This document shows positions 44,603 through 52,968 of a stretch of DNA of 64,000 nt, in pieces (within the stretch, counting starts at the first letter, position 1; every line of letters starts with the position of its first letter). Below the pieces are notes generated by a model that worked only from the letters and a program-made list of their open reading frames with translations, was not told the DNA's origin and made no database searches. Made by a program: the position numbers and the translations under genes. This DNA is from Paenibacillus planticolens (GTDB lineage: Bacteria; Bacillota; Bacilli; Paenibacillales; NBRC-103111), in NCBI RefSeq assembly GCF_013141725.1, contig NZ_WHNZ01000061.1, positions 248,001 to 312,000 of the forward strand, read 5' to 3'.

Positions 44603-44718
44603 GCGCTTATCCGTGTTTATTTCCTATTCTTTTCGCCGCTTAGCAGGATTTGGATAACAGACAGAGAACAAGTCATGAATGTAGATTATGGACATCGTTA
44701 CTTGCAGGAGATGATACA

Positions 44719-46305
44719 ATGGCTATCAATTGGTTTCTTTTTGCCTATGCGTTTGTTTATTTGCTATATACGACCGTTCTGCAAACCTCGCTTAACATTC
44801 CCTTGCAAATCCTGCTCGTCATACTATTCATAATAAGCTTGCGGATTCCGTCGAAACACGCCGCACTGCCTTGGCTTCGCCTACTGATCATTGGTCTCAT
44901 GCATTTCTTCGGTCACTTAAGCCTCCTGCTCCCTCTTTACATACTAACGCTATTCTATGATATTTATACAGAAGAAAATCGCAAAAAATCGTATATTCTC
45001 GCCGCATCCTACGGGGTTATTTTTTTAAGCAATGTCTATCTTATAAAAGGTTTTTATGACTTGCTTTGGATCTATGTCGTTGAATGCTTCCTGCATTTCA
45101 CAACGGTCGCCCTGCTTACTAGAGTGACTTATGACACCTTCAAACAGGCAGATCGATTGAATAAAGAACGCTATATATATTCACAGCAGGATTCGCTCAC
45201 GGGGCTTTACAACTATGATGAATCCCATCGCAGGCTTGACCAGCTTATTCGGCAAAAACAGAGCTTGGTGCTGATCTTAATTGATTGCACCGATTTGAAG
45301 GCAATGAATACAACACGCGGATTTCAGGCTGGAAATTTTATTTTGAAACAGCTGGCGGAGCTCCTGAAAATATTGTTTAAGGATGCATTGTTTATCGCAA
45401 GGTATGGCGGGGATGAATTCGCAATCGTGATGCCGTTAGTTACCGACCCTTCGTCGACCCAATCGTTGACGCAGAAGCTGGATTCTGAGCTCCCTAAGCT
45501 GACAGGCATACAGATCACTTATGGGATCGCTTCCTACCCTCTTGACGGCTTGACAAAAGATGAACTCATCTTATTGGCCGAGCATAACTTATTTACAAAG
45601 AAACGTGAATCTTGGCTAAAACGAGAAGAACATATGCTGCGGTCCGATAAGCTTAGAGTCATCGGCGAGTTGGCTTCCGGAATGGCTCACGAAATACGCA
45701 ACCCTCTGACAACAATCAAAGGTTTTATGCAAATTTCAAAAGCAAACGGTTACAATATTGAAAATTGGTACGGCCTGATTATGGAGGAGATTGACCGGAT
45801 GAGTGATTTAACGGCAGAATTTCTCCAATTCTCCAAACCGCACAGTATCGATTTTCGCGTTCATTCCCTACATGAGTGCATGCTCAAGGTCATCGCGCTG
45901 ATGGAGTCGGAAGCAACCCGTTTCGGTCATCAAATTCATTATAAAGAATCCATGGATGCCGCCCTCGTACTGATGGACCAGGATAAAATGATTCAATTGC
46001 TGCTGAACATCGTGAAAAATGCTTGCGAGGCTATGCAAGAGAACGGTGTTATCCATATGCAATTAATGTGCGATGCGAAACAAGTGACGGTCATCATCGC
46101 CGATAACGGTCCCGGTATTCCAGGTGATCAGTTGGAAAAAATCTTTCATCCGTTCTTTACGACAAAAGAATCCGGCACAGGACTTGGCTTATCGATTTGC
46201 TACAAAATCGTGCAGGATCACCAAGGAACGCTGGAGGTTGAGAGCGAGCTCGGTACAGGAACAAGATTTATTATTACCTTCCCTTTGGCCGGCAAACAAT
46301 CATAG
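44719..46305 (+). CDS. Membrane protein fusing a GGDEF domain to a sporulation-type histidine kinase
   Basis: 528 aa from ATG 44719, AGGAG 8 bp upstream. Five to six N-terminal membrane helices (1-150); a GGDEF domain at about 165-300 (SLTGLYNYDESHRRLDQL, LILIDCTDLKAMN, ARYGGDEFAIV with an intact active site); a short linker; a HisKA box GELASGMAHEIRNPLTTIKGFMQ with phospho-His at about 322; and an ATPase domain (LLNIVKNACEAMQ, ADNGPGIP, KESGTGLGLSICYKIV). The kinase half resembles KinA-E phosphorelay kinases. No response regulator is adjacent, so it is an orphan; it may join c-di-GMP and phosphorylation signalling. Confidence 0.92.
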   Translation: MAINWFLFAYAFVYLLYTTVLQTSLNIPLQILLVILFIISLRIPSKHAALPWLRLLIIGLMHFFGHLSLLLPLYILTLFYDIYTEENRKKSYILAASYGVIFLSNVYLIKGFYDLLWIYVVECFLHFTTVALLTRVTYDTFKQADRLNKERYIYSQQDSLTGLYNYDESHRRLDQLIRQKQSLVLILIDCTDLKAMNTTRGFQAGNFILKQLAELLKILFKDALFIARYGGDEFAIVMPLVTDPSSTQSLTQKLDSELPKLTGIQITYGIASYPLDGLTKDELILLAEHNLFTKKRESWLKREEHMLRSDKLRVIGELASGMAHEIRNPLTTIKGFMQISKANGYNIENWYGLIMEEIDRMSDLTAEFLQFSKPHSIDFRVHSLHECMLKVIALMESEATRFGHQIHYKESMDAALVLMDQDKMIQLLLNIVKNACEAMQENGVIHMQLMCDAKQVTVIIADNGPGIPGDQLEKIFHPFFTTKESGTGLGLSICYKIVQDHQGTLEVESELGTGTRFIITFPLAGKQS

Positions 46306-46306
46306 C

Positions 46307-46338
46307 AAAAAAAGCCGCTGTACTTACAGCGGCTTTTT
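46307..46338. terminator. Bidirectional terminator overlapping the GNAT gene end
   Basis: AAAAAGCCGCTGTACTTACAGCGGCTTTTT; it contains the stop of the minus-strand GNAT gene. Confidence 0.85.
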
Positions 46339-46761
46339 CATTCTTACATGCAAAATGCCAGCATCATAAAATGGTTCTGTGGAGATGACCGAATATCCCA
46401 ATTGATTGTAAAAGCCTTCCGCTTGACACTGCGCATCCAGAATGGAAGACGTGCAGTTCTCTTCGCGGGCTTGCTGCTCCATAGCCAGAATAATTTGCTT
46501 GCCAAGGGATTGGCCTCTATATTCTTTCAACACAGCTACACGCTGCATTTTGGCAGTTTGGGGCTGGTATTCATACCAACGCGCTGCAGCGACAGGTTTT
46601 CCTTCGTCTTCAATCAAAAAATGATGGCAAGCTTGTGGCGATTCATCCTTCTCATCCATTTCCAAATGTTCAGGTACCTGCTGCTCATCCACGAATACTT
46701 TAAAACGAACCTTAAAACAAGCCTGCAGTTGATCTTGTGTAGTAACACGAATGATTTCCAT
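46324..46761 (-). CDS. GNAT-family N-acetyltransferase (YjcF/ElaA-like)
   Basis: 145 aa from ATG 46761, GGGAG 9 bp upstream. Start CFKVRFKVFVDEQQVPEHLEMDEKDE is typical of the YjcF/ElaA group; acetyl-CoA loop MQRVAVLKEYRGQSLGKQIILAME; then DAQCQAEGFYNQLGYSV. Acceptor unknown. Confidence 0.9.
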   Translation of the reverse strand: MEIIRVTTQDQLQACFKVRFKVFVDEQQVPEHLEMDEKDESPQACHHFLIEDEGKPVAAARWYEYQPQTAKMQRVAVLKEYRGQSLGKQIILAMEQQAREENCTSSILDAQCQAEGFYNQLGYSVISTEPFYDAGILHVRMKKPL

Positions 46762-46835
46762 GTGGACTTTCTCCCTTTCTATGAACATTCCTTGATCTTA
46801 TCGCATTCAAGAAAAGTTGTCCACACGCTTCCATC

Positions 46836-47297
46836 CTACTTCTTTTTCTCCAGCATATAGCTGAAAGCGCCGATGGCTACTCCCAGCAACGCTCCTCCCA
46901 AAACTTCCCGCGGTAAATGCCCCAGTCTTTCCTTCAACGCTTTGCGTCTACGGGCATGGTACAAACCCGGCTGCTGTTTAGCCAAACGCTCCACCTGCTC
47001 ATCCAGGTCATTCACTTCTACCGCAATTTCTCCAGCTGCACGGCGAATTCCCATCGCATCATACATGACGACAGCCCCGAAAACAGAAGTTACGGCAAAA
47101 TCGATTGCTGAAATCCCTCTTTTCATAGCGATATAGGCAGCAAGGGCAGATACGCCTGCGGAGTGCGAACTTGGCATTCCACCGGTTTGAAGCAATTGTG
47201 ACCAATCCCACTTTTTAGATGTCATATAAGCCAGAGGAATTTTTATCGCTTGCGCAGTTCCTATTCCTATCATTGCGGTTGCCAGAGCTCGATTCAT
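46836..47297 (-). CDS. DUF212 / divergent PAP2-like membrane protein (YuiD-like)
   Basis: 153 aa from ATG 47297, GAGGTG 6 bp upstream. Membrane helices at the N-terminus and C-terminus, with the acid-phosphatase-related motif GGMPSSHSAGVSALAAYIAMKRG and MYDAMGIRRAAGEIA. The family is related to phosphatidic-acid phosphatases, but a catalytic role has not been shown. Confidence 0.9.
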   Translation of the reverse strand: MNRALATAMIGIGTAQAIKIPLAYMTSKKWDWSQLLQTGGMPSSHSAGVSALAAYIAMKRGISAIDFAVTSVFGAVVMYDAMGIRRAAGEIAVEVNDLDEQVERLAKQQPGLYHARRRKALKERLGHLPREVLGGALLGVAIGAFSYMLEKKK

Positions 47298-47419
47298 TGC
47301 ATTCACCTCACTTGTAGCATCCATCACAGGTTTAGATTCTATTCGTAAATTTTGATACAATAAGGTTGTTGGTTTATTTCCTACAACTGCTTCCTACCCA
47401 AAACTCTAAGGAGTGTTGA

Positions 47420-47854
47420 ATGATGAATATCGCATTTTTCCTATTACCCAAATCAGAGGTTATTACAACAACATTGCAGACGACGCTTCGCCAGACACTT
47501 GAGCGCATGGAATACCATCGTTATACAGCCGTACCGATTCTATCTGACGACGGTCGTTATGTAGGGACCGTTACAGAAGGCGACTTATTATGGTTTATGA
47601 AAAATTCGGACGGAATCACGTTTGAGAATGCCCACCGTCATCTGTTATCCGAGGTTCCACGGCGCGTACAGAATAAACCGGTTCATATTCATGCCGACAT
47701 GGTCGATCTCATCGATTTAGCAAAGGTGCAAAACTTCGTACCGATTGTAGATGATTCCGATAAATTCATCGGTATTGTTCGAAGAAGCGAAATCATTGAA
47801 TACTGTGCGAAGCAAGTTGTTTTTAAATCCCCCTCCGCTGCTGGAGAGAGGTAG
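47420..47854 (+). CDS. CBS-domain protein
   Basis: 144 aa from ATG 47420 (the adjacent ATG 47423 is equally plausible; AAGGAG is 6 or 9 bp upstream). Two CBS motifs: TLERMEYHRYTAVPILSDDGRYVGTVTEGDLL at about 30-60 and DLAKVQNFVPIVDDSDKFIGIVRRSEIIEYC at about 98-130. CBS pairs bind adenine nucleotides or c-di-AMP; YkuL/CbpB of Bacillus is a comparable stand-alone protein. Its last 32 bases overlap the end of the convergent glycosyltransferase gene. Confidence 0.88.
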   Translation: MMNIAFFLLPKSEVITTTLQTTLRQTLERMEYHRYTAVPILSDDGRYVGTVTEGDLLWFMKNSDGITFENAHRHLLSEVPRRVQNKPVHIHADMVDLIDLAKVQNFVPIVDDSDKFIGIVRRSEIIEYCAKQVVFKSPSAAGER

Positions 47855-49034
47855 TCACGGCATAACGGATCAGATTGAGCACTTGCGCAATCAAATGTGC
47901 ACTAGTCAACATAAGAAATGGAAGCATAGCGTACACATAGCGATCTACCGGAATGAAGAGCATATGAATGCCCAGGAACAAAAGAAAAGCGGCCGCGATA
48001 TATTGAATTGCCTGACTGCGATAGCTGAAGGCAACCATAACAAAGCTGCCCGCGGCGATTAAAAAGGTGTGAAGATGCGTAAGCATCGTCATGTACCAGG
48101 CAGGCACGGAAAACGGGTACGGACCTACCCACATCGTTTTGAAAAATACATGCAATTTTCCGACCGTCATCCATTTTATCCATAATACCGGGTCTGTGCG
48201 CAATCCCTCCTTGATTCGTTTCACGCCTTCTGCGAACTGATGTTCCATGTCGATGTGGTCCCAGTCAATGGAATTTTGGAAGTACGGGTCCGTTCCGCCC
48301 AGGAACGGATTGCCCGCTTCCCCTTTGGCGATGAAAATCAGTTGATGGAACGTCACCCAATTTCGAATCCACCACGGCATCATCACACAAGCAAAAGAAA
48401 GAGCGGCGAGGCCGGCATAGGCGGCGTCGATTTTTTTGGATTTTCCCCAAAGAAATAGATAAGGGAGGATTCCAAGCGGAAGCACATTCGGACGGATCAA
48501 AACGCAGAGGCCCAGCAGCAGTCCCATCCATAGATGATCCCTCCGCTTGTTATCTTGATTGATGCGTACCTGTACATACAACAAGCCTGTGAACGCAGTC
48601 AAAAATGGCACTTCCGTCAGGATCAACGAGGTTGACCACACATAGGATGGGTAAACCGCAGCGAACCCGCTTGCGATTAGACCCGTTAACGGATGAAACA
48701 GTCTTGAGCCAATCAGAAAAAGGAAAACGATAGCTCCCAGCGCAATAAAACAGTTGAAGATTCGTACAACCATTAAGGCGGATTCCAGCGATTCATGACC
48801 TACAAGCTTAAAGACTCCCGCCAAAAACAGTGGAAAACCAGGAGTAACCAGCGAATTGGGCACAGTGTCGCGGTAAGCATAAAATCCTTTGTCCAATAAC
48901 TGAATCGCTGTCTTCGTATATTCAAGCTGATCCCACTCCAAAGGGGGATACTCCGCTTCCATCACATAATGAAGGCGTAAATATAAGCCCGCTGCCATGA
49001 TGAATAACAGGGCAATCCAGATACCGCGTTTCAT
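47823..49034 (-). CDS. Membrane glycosyltransferase, ArnT/PMT (GT39) type
   Basis: 403 aa with about 10-11 membrane helices. The first external loop carries EYPPLEWDQLEYTKTAIQLLDKGFY, with the conserved acidic pair of the GT-C superfamily and the ArnT/PMT layout; SGFAAVYPSYVWSTSLILTEVPFL follows. Such enzymes move a sugar from a polyprenyl-phosphate donor onto a lipid or protein on the outer face. Last gene of a cassette GT2-DUF2304-small flippase-GT39 that could make, flip and use such a donor. Confidence 0.88.
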   Translation of the reverse strand: MKRGIWIALLFIMAAGLYLRLHYVMEAEYPPLEWDQLEYTKTAIQLLDKGFYAYRDTVPNSLVTPGFPLFLAGVFKLVGHESLESALMVVRIFNCFIALGAIVFLFLIGSRLFHPLTGLIASGFAAVYPSYVWSTSLILTEVPFLTAFTGLLYVQVRINQDNKRRDHLWMGLLLGLCVLIRPNVLPLGILPYLFLWGKSKKIDAAYAGLAALSFACVMMPWWIRNWVTFHQLIFIAKGEAGNPFLGGTDPYFQNSIDWDHIDMEHQFAEGVKRIKEGLRTDPVLWIKWMTVGKLHVFFKTMWVGPYPFSVPAWYMTMLTHLHTFLIAAGSFVMVAFSYRSQAIQYIAAAFLLFLGIHMLFIPVDRYVYAMLPFLMLTSAHLIAQVLNLIRYAVTTSLQQRRGI

Positions 49035-49068
49035 ATCCCTACTTCCTTTCCATCTTCATGTTCACTTC

Positions 49069-49425
49069 CTATTTGGCCAACAGATAAGCCCCTCCTACCA
49101 AAAAGAGCAGTCCTACCCATTGCGAGGACGAAAACGATTCCTTAAACACCAACCATCCGAACAACGCTCCAAAAACATAGGCTATGGACTGCAGCGGATA
49201 TACCCGGCTAAGGTCATATTTGCTAAGCGCATAAAACCATATCAACGTTGCGGCTGCGTACAATAAACAACCTGCCAAAATATAGGGCTGCATGAGAACA
49301 GCCACTAAATTATGCATCCCGGTTAATGGCATTCGATTAAGTGCTATTTTCCATATGATTTGACCGCAGACCAGTAAAATAACATTGAGGAGAACAACGA
49401 AAAGAGGAGCCTGCAGCAGCATCAT
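49069..49425 (-). CDS. Small EamA/SMR-like membrane protein, ArnE/ArnF-type flippase candidate
   Basis: 118 aa from ATG 49425, which overlaps the DUF2304 stop by four bases and has GGAGGT upstream. Four helices: LFVVLLNVILLVCGQIIWKIAL, AGCLLYAAATLIWFYAL, VYPLQSIAYVFGALFGWLVF, WVGLLFLVGGAYLL. Pattern of the half-size EamA proteins that flip polyprenyl-phosphate-aminoarabinose in Gram-negatives. A much longer open frame upstream is only a shadow of DUF2304. Confidence 0.83.
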   Translation of the reverse strand: MMLLQAPLFVVLLNVILLVCGQIIWKIALNRMPLTGMHNLVAVLMQPYILAGCLLYAAATLIWFYALSKYDLSRVYPLQSIAYVFGALFGWLVFKESFSSSQWVGLLFLVGGAYLLAK

Positions 49426-49766
49426 TGGGGACCTCCTCGACGCAATTGCTCTTGCAGCAAAGCTACCTCTTGAACAAGTCGGGTTAATTTGCGGTGGAGT
49501 TTTGAAATGACCAGCGTCAAATGCATAATAAACGCTAGTGAAAATAACAACCCCACCAGAAACAATAAGGAAGGCGCATAATGGATATGCAGCTTGGTTG
49601 ATAATTGATCCAGCAAGCTCGGGAACAAACTGAACAAGGCCATGATAAAGCCAAGGAGCAGCCAGAGTATGGCGTATTGTTCCTGCAGCTTTTGCCTGCG
49701 GATCAGCTCTACAGAAATGAAAATAAACACTAAACAAAAGGAAATGGCCAATAAATAGACATTCAT
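49422..49766 (-). CDS. DUF2304 membrane protein
   Basis: 114 aa, three helices plus a C-terminal coiled tail: YLLAISFCLVFIFISVELIRRQKLQEQYAILWLLLGFIMALFS, then LFLVGLLFSLAFIMHLTLVISKL and a charged end (RLVQEVALLQEQL). DUF2304 genes are typically found beside GT2 glycosyltransferases in polyprenyl-sugar synthesis loci, as here; the biochemical role is unknown. Confidence 0.88.
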   Translation of the reverse strand: MNVYLLAISFCLVFIFISVELIRRQKLQEQYAILWLLLGFIMALFSLFPSLLDQLSTKLHIHYAPSLLFLVGLLFSLAFIMHLTLVISKLHRKLTRLVQEVALLQEQLRRGGPQ

Positions 49767-49772
49767 CTGATA

Positions 49773-50471
49773 TCAACTCACATTACGGATTCTTGTAATA
49801 CAGATGGCTAACGACACTTTAATCATGTAGTAAAGCGATTTCACCGGCGTGATGGACGAACGCCCTGCCTGTCTCGCATGCATGACAACCGAGACTTCTT
49901 TGACTCTGAAGCGTTGTTTTTCCAACAGCACGATAGCTTCTACTTCCGGATAGTCCTCTGGATATTCACCCGCAAAGAATTCAATGATCTGCCGGTTCAC
50001 CGCACGGAATCCGGAGGTCGGGTCTGTGAAGGTTTTACCGGTCATCCATCCGATCATCCATGTGAAAAATAAAATTCCTGCTCTTCGATTCCAAGCAGAT
50101 CGATAACTTGTTTTCATTAAAAATCGCGAGCCAATGCAGCAGTCTGCCTGCCCTGCGGCCAGCGGCTCCAAGATATGGGACAAAGCCTGCGGATCATGTT
50201 GGCCGTCTGCATCGATTTGTACGGCAATCTCATACCCATGCCTTGCTGCATATAGATAGCCTGTTTGCATAGCGCCTCCTATACCAAGGTTGACTGGCAA
50301 ATCGATCACCGTTGCCAGCTGCGTCAAACGGGCAACCTGTGAGGTACGATCCTTTGACCCGTCATTGACGATCACAATATCCATGTCAGGCTGTGCGCAT
50401 TTAATGGCAGCCACGACATGCGCTATACTTTTTTCTTCGTTGTACGCCGGAACGATGGCAAGCATCTTCAA
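49773..50471 (-). CDS. GT2 glycosyltransferase, polyprenyl-phosphate sugar synthase type
   Basis: 232 aa. GT-A fold: AIVPAYNEEKSIAHVV, DIVIVNDGSKDRTSQVA, AVQIDADGQHDPQALSHI with the DxD metal site, SRFLMKTSYRSAWNRRAGILFF. Dolichol-phosphate-mannose-synthase-like: it should load a sugar on polyprenyl phosphate. First gene of the four-gene cassette; RBS is weak (CAAGTTCATTG), start ATG 50471. Confidence 0.9.
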   Translation of the reverse strand: MKMLAIVPAYNEEKSIAHVVAAIKCAQPDMDIVIVNDGSKDRTSQVARLTQLATVIDLPVNLGIGGAMQTGYLYAARHGYEIAVQIDADGQHDPQALSHILEPLAAGQADCCIGSRFLMKTSYRSAWNRRAGILFFTWMIGWMTGKTFTDPTSGFRAVNRQIIEFFAGEYPEDYPEVEAIVLLEKQRFRVKEVSVVMHARQAGRSSITPVKSLYYMIKVSLAICITRIRNVS

Positions 50472-50632
50472 TGAACTTGCTCCTTCCCTATGTGGAGTTC
50501 GACCGTTTAGCTAGTCTATTTCCAAGCATACCCTCATCGTTCCCCAAATAAACCAGATTCGGAAGAGTGTGGAGGATCAGTTCAAGAAATGATCGACTTG
50601 GACGGGAAGCTTTCATTTTCGGCAAAAAAGAT

Positions 50633-50666
50633 AAAAGAGCTGCAATTAGCAGCTCTTTTTTACTTC
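50633..50666. terminator. Terminator after the Q/G-rich gene
   Basis: AAAAGAGCTGCAATTAGCAGCTCTTTTTT, usable in both directions. Confidence 0.85.
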
Positions 50667-50683
50667 TATTTTGGGATATACGG

Positions 50684-51316
50684 TTATTGCAGCTGCCCGT
50701 TTGACGATGCCTTAGAGGAGACAAATTCGCTAGCCCAATCGACCATCCCATTCATTAACGTCAAGATCAGATTCACGGCATCTTTCTCCGATAATGTGCC
50801 ATTATTGGATTGGCTGCTGACATATTGGGACGTCTTCTGTTCAAGCTTTTCAACCATATCCTTAATTTTCAGCAGTTCATTGGCTAAGTCCGAAACTTGT
50901 TGGCCGTTGGCGCCATTTTGACATGCCTGCTGGCCTTGGCCTTGACTTTGATTTTGACCTTGGTTTTGACCGTTTTGACTGTTTTGACCTTGACTGTTTT
51001 GACCTTGACCTTCATTTTGACCCTGACCCTGACCCCGACCTTGAGCTTGACTCTGGCTTTGCCCTTGATCTTGTCCCTGAGCTTGTTGTTGTTGACCGGA
51101 GTCAGAAGCTTGCTGCTGCTGATTTTGGCCTCCTTGTCCCCCCTGTGATCCTTGAGAGCCTTGGGATCCTTGAGATCCTTGAGATCCTTGAGATCCTTGA
51201 GAGTTTTGGGAGCCGCCTAACAACATTTTCTTCACTTGTTCGAGCTCGATAAGCACCAAATCATTTTGCTTTGTGAGTTCATCCATTTGCAGCTTGAGAT
51301 CTTGTGTTTTGATCAT
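50684..51316 (-). CDS. Q/G/S-rich low-complexity protein
   Basis: 210 aa. Residues 1-33 form a coiled-coil-like head (LQMDELTKQNDLVLIELEQVKKMLL); 34-140 are Gln/Gly/Ser/Asn repeats (SQGSQGSQGSQG, GQGQNEGQGQNSQGQ); 145-210 are a helical tail (LANELLKIKDMVEKLEQKTSQYV, DAVNLILTLMNGMVDWASEFVSSK). No signal peptide. Composition suggests a spore-coat, filament or assembly protein; I do not recognise a family. The opposite strand keeps a long Leu/Thr-rich frame that is only a shadow. Confidence 0.78.
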   Translation of the reverse strand: MIKTQDLKLQMDELTKQNDLVLIELEQVKKMLLGGSQNSQGSQGSQGSQGSQGSQGSQGGQGGQNQQQQASDSGQQQQAQGQDQGQSQSQAQGRGQGQGQNEGQGQNSQGQNSQNGQNQGQNQSQGQGQQACQNGANGQQVSDLANELLKIKDMVEKLEQKTSQYVSSQSNNGTLSEKDAVNLILTLMNGMVDWASEFVSSKASSNGQLQ

Positions 51317-51337
51317 GATGTCAAGATTCTCCTTCCA

Positions 51338-51886
51338 TTATTTCACGGAACCGCAGGCGATTCGTTTACCAGAATTACCGGATGGATCCGTCTTCAGATC
51401 ATCTTCTTTCTCATGAATAACCAGAGAGGTTCCTCCCGGCTTTAACAACGAATTCGGCTTGTCAGGAAGCAGCACAACAGATTGGGTGACAGTGCTCAAA
51501 CGACCATTCCCTTGTTCATCTACGACAAGATTAGGAAGGTCCCCGGCATGAAAGCCTTTAGGATTGAGAAATCCATGCTGTTTATGCATCGGATTAAAGT
51601 GTGCGCCTGCCGAGTCAAAGGTCGGCGCCTCGCAAGCTGATTTTTCGTGAATATGAAACCCATGAAGACCCGGCTTCAGCCCGCTAACTTGAAGATCGAT
51701 CCGTACCCCCTCCTGAACAGCCGTTAATTGTGCAGTCCCCGTAGGTTGCCCATTCGTACCAATTAATGTAACTTGCATGGGCGGTGTTGAGGCGGTTTCA
51801 GCAATCGCTGAGCTTTTGACGGTTTGACATCCTGTCAGTACGAGCAGTCCCAAACTTACAGTTACAACAGTTTTCAGTGATTTCAT
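51338..51886 (-). CDS. sodC: Cu/Zn superoxide dismutase-like lipoprotein
   Basis: 182 aa. Lipoprotein signal with lipobox VLTGC (Cys at about 20). SodC fold: GLHGFHIHEKSACE, SAGAHFNPMHKQHG, GFHAGDLPNL, LVIHEKEDDLKTDP and GNSGKRIACG with the disulfide Cys. All Cu and Zn His ligands and the Zn Asp appear present, unlike B. subtilis YojM, which lacks copper ligands, so an active dismutase is likely. Acts outside the membrane on superoxide. Confidence 0.92.
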   Translation of the reverse strand: MKSLKTVVTVSLGLLVLTGCQTVKSSAIAETASTPPMQVTLIGTNGQPTGTAQLTAVQEGVRIDLQVSGLKPGLHGFHIHEKSACEAPTFDSAGAHFNPMHKQHGFLNPKGFHAGDLPNLVVDEQGNGRLSTVTQSVVLLPDKPNSLLKPGGTSLVIHEKEDDLKTDPSGNSGKRIACGSVK

Positions 51887-52014
51887 TACGTATTATCCTC
51901 CCGAAACTTAGCGTTTTACATAATCTAACCTTAGGATGCGCAACTGACTTCTGCTGTAACCGTATCCCAAGAATAAATTTTCATAAGGCATTCAGAAATA
52001 ACAAAACAGAAATA

Positions 52015-52048
52015 ACAAAAAGCCCGCAATCTTCCGATTGCAGACTTT
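52015..52048 (-). terminator. Terminator after the 52067-52393 gene
   Basis: Minus strand GCAATC-GGAA-GATTGC then GGGCTTTTTGTT. Confidence 0.7.
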
Positions 52049-52066
52049 GGATGATGATCATCCTAT

Positions 52067-52393
52067 TTACAAAATGGTCATCAATTTCGCTATGATTTGG
52101 AGATTCTCAAGTTTTCGCTTGTAAAAATGAAACTCTACTTTGGTATGCTCGACGGCATCCTCCATCCGCAGCACTTGCTCCTGCAAATCCTTCGTATATG
52201 GCCAGATTTCGGCCTGACGCTGCTGCTCATTTTTCCCTGTGACCAATCCGTCGCCAATTACCTCGCATTCCTTCGCCAAAAGTTGATGTTTGGCCCAACT
52301 CAGCTCCGACACCGCATCCACATAAATAGCTTCTGCTTGTTTGAGCAATTCGGGTACTAACTGCAGTTCCAAAATAACATCCGACCGGTTCAT
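52067..52393 (-). CDS. Conserved hypothetical helical protein
   Basis: 108 aa, helical and Glu/Leu/Lys-rich, with a coiled-coil-like look (VPELLKQAEAIYVDAVSELSWAKHQLLAKE, LQEQVLRMEDAVEHTKVEFHFYKRKLENLQ). No membrane segment or metal motif. AGGAGG precedes ATG 52393. I do not recognise it. Confidence 0.72.
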   Translation of the reverse strand: MNRSDVILELQLVPELLKQAEAIYVDAVSELSWAKHQLLAKECEVIGDGLVTGKNEQQRQAEIWPYTKDLQEQVLRMEDAVEHTKVEFHFYKRKLENLQIIAKLMTIL

Positions 52394-52582
52394 TCGGACT
52401 CCTCCTAATAATAGCAGATCATAAACTTTTGCTGCTTCGCTTCATGTATATTCATAGAAAAATAAAACATGCTTATCGCGAAAATCCGGCGAAAATAAGC
52501 CATATCTACGCATAAAACGACCAATATTGCTAAGCTCTTTCAACAGCCTTTGACAAATCAATTAAGGTTACATTAAATCTAT

Positions 52583-52596
52583 TGAAAACGCTTAAC
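52583..52596. promoter_or_regulatory. Weak cre-like site
   Basis: TGAAAACGCTTAAC; on the other strand GTTAAGCGTTTTCA fits 12 of 14 positions of TGWAANCGNTNWCA. It lies 68 bp before the acidic micro-protein gene. Low specificity. Confidence 0.25.
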
Positions 52597-52663
52597 TTCC
52601 TCTTGAATACCCTGATAGAAGCAGATAGAATGTTACTATAAGTATCAGAGGAGGTGACAATAT

Positions 52664-52825
52664 ATGAGCCAAGAGGAAGAAGTAGTATCCCAAAATGAAG
52701 AAGAAATCGCCGAAGAGTCCGCTGAAGAAGTAGAAGCAGTGAACGAAGAGGCGGCTGAGGAAGTAGCTGAAGCTAGCCAAGAGGCTGCGGCGGCTGAAGA
52801 AAGCGTGGAATCCGAAGAGGAATAA
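52664..52825 (+). CDS. Extremely acidic Glu/Ala-rich micro-protein
   Basis: 53 aa from ATG 52664, with AGGAGGTGA 5-7 bp upstream. About 25 of 53 residues are Glu, the rest mostly Ala, Val and Ser (EEEIAEESAEEVEAVNEEAAEEV), with no Lys or Arg. Flanked by a strong terminator, so it is expressed as a unit. Function unknown; possibly a spore-core or anion-type filler protein, which is inference. Confidence 0.8.
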   Translation: MSQEEEVVSQNEEEIAEESAEEVEAVNEEAAEEVAEASQEAAAAEESVESEEE

Positions 52826-52851
52826 TTAATCTTTATTTTAAAATAAATCTT

Positions 52852-52886
52852 CCCCCCAGCCAACCGGTTGGGGGGTTATTAATTTT
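52852..52886 (+). terminator. Terminator after the acidic micro-protein
   Basis: CCCCCCAGCCAACCGGTTGGGGGG followed by TTATT. Confidence 0.85.
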
Positions 52887-52968
52887 ATGGATTTTTTTAT
52901 TTTTTTGTGTATAAATTTTCTGAACATTCAAATAATATGGGCGTACCATAAAAAAGGAGATGATTTGA

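Noticed and set aside
49426-49776. N-terminal extension of the EamA-like gene
   Set aside because: It reads through DUF2304 in another frame; the ATGA overlap and GGAGGT at 49425 fix the start.
50897-51252. Long Leu/Thr- and Asp/Phe-rich plus-strand frames
   Set aside because: Both are shadows of the Q/G-rich minus-strand gene.
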